Shown: positions 9,133 through 16,381 of the stretch, piece by piece | Position numbering within the stretch: position 1 is the stretch's first letter | Layout of the letters: each line of letters opens with the position of its first letter | Source: Neptuniibacter halophilus | Lineage (GTDB): Bacteria; Pseudomonadota; Gammaproteobacteria; Pseudomonadales; Balneatricaceae | Direction: 5' to 3' | Length of the DNA: 64,000 nt | NCBI RefSeq assembly: GCF_030295765.1 | Contig: NZ_AP027292.1 | Span: 1,364,001-1,428,000, forward strand | Notes under the pieces: generated by a model | The model's input: the letters and a program-made list of their open reading frames with translations, nothing else | The model's database searches: none | What the model was told of the DNA's origin: nothing | Position numbers and translations under genes: made by a program

Positions 9133-9147
9133 GTATAATCATTCTCA
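9133..9147 (+). promoter_or_regulatory. Fur-like site upstream of the di-haem peroxidase gene
   Basis: On the minus strand it reads TGAGAATGATTATAC, a 12 of 15 match to the 7-1-7 Fur palindrome, 36 bases before the ATG of the next gene. Suggests iron repression. Confidence 0.6.
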
Positions 9148-9182
9148 TTACTTAATGCATTTGATTATTAAAAGAATTCGGA

Positions 9183-10361
9183 ATGATTAAATCACCTGTT
9201 CTGGTATGCCTGGTCAGCCTCAGTCTGGTCAGTGCTTTAACCGCCTGCTCACAACCACAGCCTCCGGCTCAGCAGATACTGAGTAAGCCTCTGCTGGGTC
9301 AGCAGTTGTATTTTGATACCAACCTGTCACAGCAACGCACACAATCCTGTGCCAGTTGCCACGCGCCAGAACAGGGCTTTATTGATCCGCGGGATAACGG
9401 TGTTAACGGGGCCTACTCTCTGGGAGATGATGGCCACTCGCTGGGTGACAGAAACGCTCCGACAGCAGCCTATGCCCTGTTCAGCCCGGCCTTCCATCTG
9501 AATAAAGAGGGCAGATACGTGGGCGGTCAGTTCCATGATGGCCGCGCCGGCAGTCTGGCCGATCAGGCCGCCGGCCCTCCGACGAATCCTGCGGAGATGG
9601 GAATGCCCTCGAAAGCGGCGACCGTAGAACGACTGCTGGAAAACCCGCTGTATGTTGCTGCGTTTAAATCCATCTATGGTGAACAGATTTTTAGCCAGCC
9701 TGAACAAGCTTACGCGGCTATGGCTGACAGCATCGCCAGCTTTGAACGTACTGAACTGTTCGCACCATTCGATTCCCGGTATGACCGTTACCTGAAAGGC
9801 GAATATAAACTGACGCCTCAGGAAGAGCTGGGCCGAACGCTGTTCTTCTCCCAGCAGTTCACCAACTGTAACCTCTGCCACCAGTTGAACCGCTCCCAGC
9901 GCCACCCTCAGGAAACATTCAGCAATTATGAGTACCACAACATCGGCGTGCCCACTAATTTCAAAGGGCGTGCCCTGAATGGCGTAGCGGCCGCAACACA
10001 GGATCTGGGGCTACTCAACAATCCACGGGTGGATGATCCGGCTCAGGCTGGAAAGCTCAAGGTACCGACGCTGCGTAATGTGGCGGTGACCGGCCCGTAT
10101 ATGCACAACGGCGTATTTCAGGATCTGCGCACCGTTATCCTATTCTACGACAAGTACAACAGCCGCAGTGCCAGTCGCCAGATCAATCCGGAAACAGGTG
10201 AAGCCTGGGGGCCTCCGGAAGTCGCTGAGAACATCTCGTGGCAAGAGCTGGAAACCGGGCCAGCCCTTAAATCGCAGCGAATCGATGCTCTGGTGGCATT
10301 TTTAGAAACACTGACAGATCGGCGCTACGAACACCTGCTGGAAAATCGCGTCGCTCAGTAG
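9183..10361 (+). CDS. di-haem cytochrome c peroxidase/MauG-family lipoprotein
   Basis: A 392-residue protein with a lipoprotein signal (lipobox LTAC, Cys about residue 22), so it is probably membrane-anchored facing the periplasm. Two haem-c sites, CASCH (about residue 56) and CNLCH (about residue 233), match bacterial di-haem peroxidases. The MauG/CCP motifs FDxxLS and NAPTAAYALFSPAFHLNKEG are also present, as is PTLRNVAVTGPYMHNG near the C-terminus. Classical CCPs remove periplasmic H2O2; MauG-type relatives modify proteins. Which applies here is open. An upstream Fur-like site hints at an iron-related role. It appears monocistronic. Confidence 0.85.
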   Translation: MIKSPVLVCLVSLSLVSALTACSQPQPPAQQILSKPLLGQQLYFDTNLSQQRTQSCASCHAPEQGFIDPRDNGVNGAYSLGDDGHSLGDRNAPTAAYALFSPAFHLNKEGRYVGGQFHDGRAGSLADQAAGPPTNPAEMGMPSKAATVERLLENPLYVAAFKSIYGEQIFSQPEQAYAAMADSIASFERTELFAPFDSRYDRYLKGEYKLTPQEELGRTLFFSQQFTNCNLCHQLNRSQRHPQETFSNYEYHNIGVPTNFKGRALNGVAAATQDLGLLNNPRVDDPAQAGKLKVPTLRNVAVTGPYMHNGVFQDLRTVILFYDKYNSRSASRQINPETGEAWGPPEVAENISWQELETGPALKSQRIDALVAFLETLTDRRYEHLLENRVAQ

Positions 10362-10391
10362 GCTTTCTGCCCCGGCTGTGCTAATACTAAC

Positions 10392-10410
10392 CTGCCCGTT
10401 AACCGGGCAG
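10392..10410 (+). terminator. hairpin after the di-haem peroxidase gene
   Basis: Inverted repeat CTGCCCG-ttaac-CGGGCAG about 30 bases after the stop, with only a short T/C stretch following. Possible terminator. Confidence 0.4.
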
Positions 10411-10447
10411 TTCCATTCAATCTATCTTATCCACAGGGAATGCAGTG

Positions 10448-10855
10448 ATGAGTGACAGTAATATCTATCAGGCTCCGGAAGCCGATCTTGCCCAACCGGG
10501 TGACCTTAATAACTCAGGACAGGGTAAAGTGGCCAGTTACCCGGACGGGGTCAGAGGCTGGTCCTGGGGAGGTTTTTTCTTCAACTGGTTGTGGGCGATC
10601 TTTAACCGAACCTGGATCGGCCTGCTGGCTCTGGTGCCTTATATCGGGTTTGTTATGGTAATAGTGCTGGGCATCAAGGGCCGTCAGTGGGCCTGGGAGA
10701 ATAAACGCTGGGATAGCGTCGAGCATTTCCAACGGGTACAACGCCGCTGGTCGATCGCCGCCCTGATCTTTTTCCTGATCGCTCTGGTTGGCATCCTCGC
10801 CGCCATCGCCATCCCCGCCTATCAGGATTATGTTATCCGCGCCAGCGGAGGCTGA
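10448..10855 (+). CDS. small membrane protein with a C-terminal pilin-like helix
   Basis: A 135-residue protein of unknown function. The soluble N-terminus has the pattern IYQAPEADL. The middle is aromatic (GWSWGGFFFNWLW) with a hydrophobic span around WIGLLALVPYIGFVMVIVLGI, then a basic WENKRWDS region as in DUF2628-like small membrane proteins. The last about 30 residues form a second hydrophobic helix, GILAAIAIPAYQDYVIR, nearly identical to the N-terminal helix of type IV pilins but placed at the C-terminus with no prepilin cleavage site before it. I prefer ATG 10448 over GTG 10445. Function not known. Confidence 0.75.
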   Translation: MSDSNIYQAPEADLAQPGDLNNSGQGKVASYPDGVRGWSWGGFFFNWLWAIFNRTWIGLLALVPYIGFVMVIVLGIKGRQWAWENKRWDSVEHFQRVQRRWSIAALIFFLIALVGILAAIAIPAYQDYVIRASGG

Positions 10856-10915
10856 CCCAACTCCCTCTGAGGATTTACCGGGGCTCAGGCCCCGGTCTGC
10901 GGTATCACAGGGTCA

Positions 10916-11533
10916 TCAGGCCGGGCGCGGGATCGAGAGCAGCTCACCAAAGGTCTGATACTCGGTACCACCCAGCCTGCCCAGCGGATCTACCGCTGCG
11001 GCATCAACCTTCAGACGGCCTTTACTGTCCTCGGTTACGACCTGATCATCCAGCCAGATCTGTTCGATCTTACCAAACACCAGATGCTGCTGACTGTTGC
11101 CAATATCCTGCTGCTGGTAAAGGCTGCAACTCATGGCAATTTTGGGCCCCAGCACCCGCGGCAGCCCGGAGCCCGGGAAATCAGTCACTTCAAGACCGCA
11201 ATGCGCCAGCTCTGAAGTTCCCTGCGGCAGAGAGGCGGAACTCTCGGTTACCTGTCCCGCCATATCGGCACCGGCAATATGCACCACAAAACGCTCATTC
11301 CTGAGGATATTCCGATAACTGTCTTTTTCACTGCCATCCGGTTTGCTGGCACCGATCGACAGCATAATCAGGGGCGGATCACTACACACTGCGGCAAAAA
11401 ATGAGAACGGAGCCAGGTTGTAGTCACCGTCAGCCTCTTCAGTCAGCACCCAGGCGACCGGGCGTGGAATCACGACCTGAGTCAGGGTGTGATAGGCCTG
11501 CAGTTTTGCCATTTCTGCCATATTCAGAATCAA
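10916..11533 (-). CDS. flavin reductase-like FMN-binding split-barrel protein
   Basis: A 205-residue member of the flavin-reductase-like family (HpaC/DUF447 relatives). Family signs: VIPRPVAWVLTEEADGDYNLAPFSFFAAVCSDPP-like FMN-binding opening and GxxSPP-like phosphate region; ends with a loop YQTFGELLSIPRP. These proteins bind FMN and either reduce flavin or serve unknown oxidoreductase roles. Start TTG at 11533 is supported by a perfect GGAGGA 7 bases upstream; an internal ATG at 11521 is the alternative. It runs in the same direction as ilvIH but lies beyond their terminator, so it is a separate unit. Confidence 0.8.
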   Translation of the reverse strand: MILNMAEMAKLQAYHTLTQVVIPRPVAWVLTEEADGDYNLAPFSFFAAVCSDPPLIMLSIGASKPDGSEKDSYRNILRNERFVVHIAGADMAGQVTESSASLPQGTSELAHCGLEVTDFPGSGLPRVLGPKIAMSCSLYQQQDIGNSQQHLVFGKIEQIWLDDQVVTEDSKGRLKVDAAAVDPLGRLGGTEYQTFGELLSIPRPA

Positions 11534-11550
11534 AATCCATTCCTCCAGAT

Positions 11551-11585
11551 AAAAAAAACCGCCTGCAGCAAGGGCAGGCGGTTAT
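11551..11585 (-). terminator. terminator after ilvH
   Basis: Read on the minus strand: stem AACCGCCTGC/GCAGGCGGTT followed by a run of eight T residues, 25 bases after the ilvH stop. Confidence 0.9.
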
Positions 11586-11609
11586 AGATTGACACAGGCT
11601 GATACCGGA

Positions 11610-12104
11610 TTACAGCGTCAGCACTTTCTCACCACGGGCAATACCCGATACACCGGAGCGCACCACTTCCATGATGTTAGCCGTACCCAGTGCCTCAATA
11701 AAGGCATCCAGTTTGCTGCTCGCACCGATCAACTGAACGGTGTAAGTGTTTGGCGTTACATCAATGATGGTGCCACGGAAGATATCCGCAGTACGCTTGA
11801 TCTCTGCACGAACGGTGCCGCTGTTGGCTTTCATCTTGATCATCATCAGCTCGCGCTCCAGATGATCACCTTCCGTCAGATCAACAACCTTCACCACATC
11901 AATCAGCTTGTTTAGCTGCTTGGTGATCTGCTCAACCACACGGTCATCACCAACCGTCGTCACGGTCAGGCGGGACAGCGTTTCATCTTCAGTCGGGGCC
12001 ACGGTCAGTGACTCGATGTTGAAGTTACGCTGAGAGAACAGACCCACTACGCGGGACAATGCGCCCGGCTCGTTTTCCATCAATACCGAAATAATGTGTC
12101 GCAT
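11610..12104 (-). CDS. ilvH: acetolactate synthase small (regulatory) subunit
   Basis: A 164-residue regulatory subunit with an N-terminal ACT domain (MRHIISVLMENEPGALSRVVGLF) and the conserved C-terminal half. It stimulates the large subunit and gives valine feedback. The frame opens at 12134, but ATG 12104 matches the family start and has GGAGAG 9 bases upstream. The ilvI stop is 2 bases before it, implying translational coupling. Confidence 0.96.
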   Translation of the reverse strand: MRHIISVLMENEPGALSRVVGLFSQRNFNIESLTVAPTEDETLSRLTVTTVGDDRVVEQITKQLNKLIDVVKVVDLTEGDHLERELMMIKMKANSGTVRAEIKRTADIFRGTIIDVTPNTYTVQLIGASSKLDAFIEALGTANIMEVVRSGVSGIARGEKVLTL

Positions 12105-12106
12105 GA

Positions 12107-13828
12107 TTAAGTTCTCTCCGTTTTGCTCAGCCACATATCACGCATAGAACCACGTGGAACCTGCATCGGATACACGTGCTCAAACGGATCAACTGCGATA
12201 TCCATAAATACCATACGGTCCTTCAGAGAGAACGCTTCACGCATAGCACCTTCCAGATCTTCGTAACGCTCAACCTTGATACCCACGTGGCCGTAGGACT
12301 CAACCAGCTTCATAAAGTCAGGCAGTGACTTCATGTAGGACTGAGAGTGACGCGACTCGTAGTTCATATCCTGCCACTGACGTACCATGCCCAGCGACTG
12401 GTTGTTGAGGCAGATAACCTTGATCGGGATATCGTACTGGCTGATGGTAGACAGTTCCTGAATATTCATCTGGATACTGCCTTCACCGGTTACGCATACC
12501 ACTTCATCATCCGGGAAGCTGAGCTTAACACCCATCGCCGCCGGCATACCAAAGCCCATGGTGCCGAGGCCACCGGAGTTGATCCAGCGGTTTGGCTTGT
12601 TGAACTTGTAGTACTGCGCTGCGAACATCTGGTGCTGACCCACATCGGAACAGACAAATGCATCGCCGTTGGTTACCTTGCTCAGCATCTCGATAACCTG
12701 CTGCGGTTTCATCAACTGAGAATCATCGGTACGGTAACGACCACCGTGACGCGCACGCCACTCTTCGATCTGTTCCCACCAGCCCTTAATACTTTCTGCA
12801 CAAGGCTGTTTTTTCGCCGCCTTAACCTGATCCAGCATCTCTTTCAGAACCGCTTTAGCAGGACCTACGATCGGTACATCCGCTTTGATGGTCTTGGAGA
12901 TAGAAGCCGGGTCGATATCGATATGGACAATTTTCGCCGTTGGGCAGAACTTGTCAGTACCATTGGTAACACGGTCATCAAAACGCGCACCCACTGCCAG
13001 AATCATATCGCTGTGGTGCATCGCCATGTTTGCTTCATAGCTGCCGTGCATACCCAGCATACCGACAAACTGTTTGTCGGTGCCCGGGTAACCACCCAGA
13101 CCCATCAGGGTATTGGTAACCGGATAACCCAGCTCTTTCGCCAGGTGAGTCAGCTCTTCGCTGGCATCACCCATGATGACACCACCACCGGCATAGATAA
13201 TCGGACGCTTGGCAGCCAGCAGCATATCCACTGCTTTCTTGATCTGACCGGTATGACCTTTAGAGATCGGATTGTATGAACGCATTTTCACGCTCTTCGG
13301 ATACTCATACTCAAACCGATCTGTCGGCGTGGTCATATCCTTAGGAATATCCACCACAACCGGACCCGGACGGCCACTTTCAGCAATGTGGAACGCTTTC
13401 TTAATGATCGAAGGGATCTCTTCCGGCCGCTGCACGCTGAAACTGTGCTTCACCACGGGACGGGAGATACCGATCATGTCGGTTTCCTGAAATGCGTCTT
13501 CACCAATCAGGTGTGACATAACCTGACCTGTGATAACGACCATCGGAATAGAGTCCATGTAGGCGGTCGCAATACCTGTAACAGCATTGGTTGCACCCGG
13601 ACCAGAAGTTACCAGCGCTACCCCGGCTTTACCGGTAGCACGGGCATACGCATCTGCCATATGCGTGGCAGCCTGTTCGTGGCGGACCAGAATGTGTTCG
13701 ACGTCATCCTGTGTAAAGATGGCATCATAGATATGCAGCAGTGCACCGCCGGGATATCCGTAAATATATTTAACGCCTTCATCACGAAGCGCGCGAACAA
13801 CCATTTCTGCGCCTGAAAGTAATTCCAC
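12107..13828 (-). CDS. ilvI: acetolactate synthase large (catalytic) subunit, biosynthetic
   Basis: About 573 residues, ThDP-dependent. Makes 2-acetolactate or 2-aceto-2-hydroxybutyrate for valine, leucine and isoleucine. Motifs: [14 protein letters not shown], catalytic Glu in [14 protein letters not shown], and the ThDP site [15 protein letters not shown]...NN. The start needs care. GTG 13837 directly abuts the GAGG ribosome site, whereas GTG 13828 is 9 bases after it and gives the family start ([14 protein letters not shown]), so I use 13828. First gene of an ilvIH operon, with a long unusual upstream region. Confidence 0.95.
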   Translation of the reverse strand: MELLSGAEMVVRALRDEGVKYIYGYPGGALLHIYDAIFTQDDVEHILVRHEQAATHMADAYARATGKAGVALVTSGPGATNAVTGIATAYMDSIPMVVITGQVMSHLIGEDAFQETDMIGISRPVVKHSFSVQRPEEIPSIIKKAFHIAESGRPGPVVVDIPKDMTTPTDRFEYEYPKSVKMRSYNPISKGHTGQIKKAVDMLLAAKRPIIYAGGGVIMGDASEELTHLAKELGYPVTNTLMGLGGYPGTDKQFVGMLGMHGSYEANMAMHHSDMILAVGARFDDRVTNGTDKFCPTAKIVHIDIDPASISKTIKADVPIVGPAKAVLKEMLDQVKAAKKQPCAESIKGWWEQIEEWRARHGGRYRTDDSQLMKPQQVIEMLSKVTNGDAFVCSDVGQHQMFAAQYYKFNKPNRWINSGGLGTMGFGMPAAMGVKLSFPDDEVVCVTGEGSIQMNIQELSTISQYDIPIKVICLNNQSLGMVRQWQDMNYESRHSQSYMKSLPDFMKLVESYGHVGIKVERYEDLEGAMREAFSLKDRMVFMDIAVDPFEHVYPMQVPRGSMRDMWLSKTERT

Positions 13829-13829
13829 T

Positions 13830-13955
13830 TTATTCACCCTCTAACGACGCCAGCGTCTCGTTGCTGACGTACTTAACAGTTTTTGTTTCTGTAACGTTGA
13901 ACGTGCCTGTACCAGACAAAATTGTTGAATCTCTAGCGGTCTCACTCTGAACCAT
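13830..13955 (-). other. 41-codon open frame ending one base before the ilvI start
   Basis: An ATG-initiated frame of 41 codons on the minus strand stops (TAA 13830-13832) one base before the preferred ilvI GTG. It is Thr-rich (8 Thr) with several Val/Leu but no run of branched-chain codons typical of an attenuator peptide, and it has no clear ribosome-binding site. It could be a leader ORF coupled to ilvI or chance. Confidence 0.3.
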
Positions 13956-14220
13956 TCCAGGGGTCGAGCTGCAGGTTCACGTTCGGGTGTGCGCCGGAGT
14001 TGGGGATCTCCCAACCGACAGACCTTTGTAAGAAACGGCTCTCAGAAAGCTGTCTCCCTGAGTTTCGGGGTTACCTACACACTCAAGGCCTCAAAATTCG
14101 AGTCGGCCATTTTCGCAAGCGACGTCTGTTTTTTCAACAAAAACCTACCGCAACTGCGGTATTCCGGGGCTTAAAGCTACCCTCAATGGCAGGATCAGGT
14201 TATAGTTTTGCTAACAAAAA
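13838..14220 (-). promoter_or_regulatory. hairpin-rich upstream region of ilvI, candidate leader RNA
   Basis: About 380 bases upstream of ilvI hold no convincing protein gene but several inverted repeats. On the minus strand these are ACCGCA-gt-TGCGGT, CTCAG...CTGAG, GTTGGG-agatc-CCCAAC, and an outer GAACC...GGTTC enclosing CAG...CTG. The density of stems suggests a structured leader RNA or attenuator acting on ilvIH, or a separate small RNA. No family match can be claimed. Confidence 0.4.
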
Positions 14221-14281
14221 CTCAGTCAGTGCCAAATTTCATCCAGCCCGGCGCTGAACATACTTGCTTCAGGAGATCCCT

Positions 14282-14548
14282 ATGAGTGTCGCTGAGATTA
14301 AGAATAAAGAGCGCGTAATTAACGAACTGATGTCTTTCATCCGCAAGGTTCTGGTTGAGCCGGAGATCTGCGAAAAAGCCCTGCAGATTGCCCGTGAGCA
14401 TCTGAACGATGAAAATGCAGCCGTCGTGATTGCGGATGAACTCTCCTCCACCACCAACATCAAAATCCCGGTGGAACACAGCGACGCAGACAAGCTGTTT
14501 CTTGAAGTACTGATCGATGTAATCAAGGACGAAAAAGCGCTCTACTAA
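14282..14548 (+). CDS. conserved-looking small protein of unknown function
   Basis: An 88-residue soluble, mostly helical, acidic protein (MSVAEIKNKERVINELMSF start; IVIADELSS-like hydrophobic centre). No signal peptide or known motif. AGGAG lies 8 bases before ATG 14282, which I prefer over the upstream in-frame TTG 14264. It is divergent from ilvI and ends in a strong terminator, so it is a single-gene unit. I do not recognise it. Confidence 0.7.
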   Translation: MSVAEIKNKERVINELMSFIRKVLVEPEICEKALQIAREHLNDENAAVVIADELSSTTNIKIPVEHSDADKLFLEVLIDVIKDEKALY

Positions 14549-14566
14549 GCACCTGTTCGTTAAATG

Positions 14567-14593
14567 AAAAAGGCTGCCAATGGCAGCCTTTTT
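14567..14593. terminator. bidirectional terminator
   Basis: AAAAAGGCTGCC-aat-GGCAGCCTTTTT, a symmetric stem with A- and T-runs, serving the small + gene and the converging response-regulator gene. Confidence 0.9.
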
Positions 14594-14613
14594 CTGTTCT
14601 GAAAAGCGAAAAC

Positions 14614-15402
14614 CTAAGCTTTGGCTTTTTTCCCGAGGCCGGAAATATAAGAGGTCAATACTTCGAGCTTTTCCGGATCGTTATCCACAAACTGAACCTC
14701 AGCACTGACGAAGGTTGTATCCACACTGCGCTCGTTAGCACTCAGGCCGCAGACAAAACCGTTCATCTGCGCCACACTGCTGCCGGAGGCCTGTTCAATA
14801 TCTACAACCACCTGTTCAAGAAGCTGCGGCACCCCCTCTTCCCGTTTAACCACCACCTGCACATTCTGCAGGGTGATCTCTTTAATCGCACAGCGTAACA
14901 CGCCTGAGGAGATACGCAGATGAGCCAGACCTTTCGGTTTTTTCTGCACTTTTTTTGCCGCAGCCGTTTTTCCCGCTGCCAGCATCTGCGCCGCTTTTCG
15001 CCGGGAATCGGCACTGCTCTCGATACGTTTACCGATAAACTTCTTCACTTTATCGATAAGCTGCTGATCTTCAAAGGGCTTACCCATGTAGTCATTCACA
15101 CCGGCCTGAATCGCCTGCAGCACATAATCCCGTTCACCACGGCTGGTCACCATAATAAAGGGAATATCCACGTATTTAGCCTGCTGGCGGGCCCACTGCA
15201 GCAGGTCCAGCCCTGACATGCCAGGCATCTCCCAGTCACACAGGATCATGTCGTACTGTTCCTTACTCATCATATTCCGACCGGCATCCCCATCTTCGGC
15301 CGCATCGATCTGATAATCAGGAAAGTGCTCATGGACTATGCGCGATACGTGGTCCCGAATAAACCGCGCATCATCAACGATCAGCACCTTGATTTGACTC
15401 AT
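14614..15402 (-). CDS. response regulator: CheY-like receiver plus PilZ-like C-terminal domain
   Basis: 262 residues. Residues 1-125 are a receiver with acidic pair D10/D11, phospho-acceptor Asp56 (LCDWEMPG), switch Thr in VTSRG and Lys in MGKPFED. A basic linker (about 130-160: RRKAAQ, AAAKKVQKKPK) leads to a beta-rich domain with PilZ-like layout. The canonical c-di-GMP residues are missing: no RxxxR, and EITLQN stands where D/NxSxxG is expected. So it probably does not bind c-di-GMP and may act by protein contacts. No partner kinase is nearby. Role, perhaps motility or surface behaviour, is inference. Confidence 0.8.
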   Translation of the reverse strand: MSQIKVLIVDDARFIRDHVSRIVHEHFPDYQIDAAEDGDAGRNMMSKEQYDMILCDWEMPGMSGLDLLQWARQQAKYVDIPFIMVTSRGERDYVLQAIQAGVNDYMGKPFEDQQLIDKVKKFIGKRIESSADSRRKAAQMLAAGKTAAAKKVQKKPKGLAHLRISSGVLRCAIKEITLQNVQVVVKREEGVPQLLEQVVVDIEQASGSSVAQMNGFVCGLSANERSVDTTFVSAEVQFVDNDPEKLEVLTSYISGLGKKAKA

Positions 15403-15536
15403 TTTATCCTCGGTAGTTAACTACTGGCGGCGGGCGGTCTGTTACCACCCTTGCCACAACACTCTATCCAGAATAGATGATAAGCGTTAGAAATAAAAAG
15501 GAAAATACCCTATAACCATGACCTGATGCAGACGGG

Positions 15537-16214
15537 TTATGGTTGAATAACCGGGATATTCAGTTCCGGGAACTGATATTTCAACGCCCAGAGCACCTGC
15601 TGCAGCTGCCCCAGATTACGGAATACCAGCACGCTGTCTTTTTCACTGAAATAGGGCCCCAGCAACCCCGGCAGACCCGTGCCAACCCGGTAGATATTCT
15701 GATTCGTCATTCCGGTACATTCGAAATACCCGGGCCTGGCTGGAAACTGCCACTTACCACCCTGCCAGACCGGTACCCCTGAAGCCTGACTGACCAGACA
15801 GAGTTTGACACTTTTCAGAACCAGCGCATAAGCACTGCCCAGACTGCTATTCTGGATCGCAATTACATTAGCCACCGGGCGCATACCGATACCACTGGTA
15901 AGATACCCCCAGCTCCCTCCCTGAGAGGCCTTGAACGCATACACTGTTTTCCGCCGGTCAGTTTCTGCAAGCGTATGACTGAACTCATAGCCGGTGAGCA
16001 GCAACCGGGGGTTGGTCAGGCTGTAGAAGGGCTCCCGCGCCATGGTGGTCAGCAGCGGCTGCAGATAGTCGGACTGAGGCGAAAAGCTGTGTAATTGAGG
16101 CAAACTGACGTTGATCGGCTCAACCCGATCAACAGGCGGAGCGACCTCCGGCAGTTTCTGCCCGGCACAACCCGCCAATAAAATGAAAAATGGTATCGCC
16201 AACAACCAACGCAT
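15537..16214 (-). CDS. putative lipoprotein of unknown function
   Basis: 225 residues with a lipoprotein signal (MRWLLAIPFFILLAGC; Cys16). Gly17 rather than Asp follows the +1 Cys, consistent with outer-membrane sorting. The mature part is about 210 residues with no recognised domain. GGGGGA precedes the ATG. It lies downstream of clpB on the same strand, beyond the clpB terminator. Confidence 0.65.
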   Translation of the reverse strand: MRWLLAIPFFILLAGCAGQKLPEVAPPVDRVEPINVSLPQLHSFSPQSDYLQPLLTTMAREPFYSLTNPRLLLTGYEFSHTLAETDRRKTVYAFKASQGGSWGYLTSGIGMRPVANVIAIQNSSLGSAYALVLKSVKLCLVSQASGVPVWQGGKWQFPARPGYFECTGMTNQNIYRVGTGLPGLLGPYFSEKDSVLVFRNLGQLQQVLWALKYQFPELNIPVIQP

Positions 16215-16325
16215 AGATCCCCCGCCTGAGATTCCTAAGTAAGCTTTGGCTCATTATAGGTAGTGGCGCTGCTTCAGGCCATGTCAAGCAGTAAAACGGT
16301 GATGCTTTTTGGAATGCCGAAGAGA

Positions 16326-16368
16326 AAAAACGAAAAAGGCTACCGACCCGGAACTGGGCCGGTAGCCT
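16326..16368 (-). terminator. terminator after clpB
   Basis: On the minus strand, AGGCTACCGGCCC/GGGTCGGTAGCCT stem followed by TTTTTCGTTTTTT, immediately after the clpB stop. Confidence 0.9.
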
Positions 16369-16381
16369 GACCGGCAGGTGT

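Noticed and set aside
13989-14257. Two overlapping plus-strand frames of 61 and 85 codons upstream of the small gene at 14282
   Set aside because: No ribosome site, overlapping frames, basic low-plausibility composition, and the region is rich in hairpins; more likely non-coding leader of ilvI.
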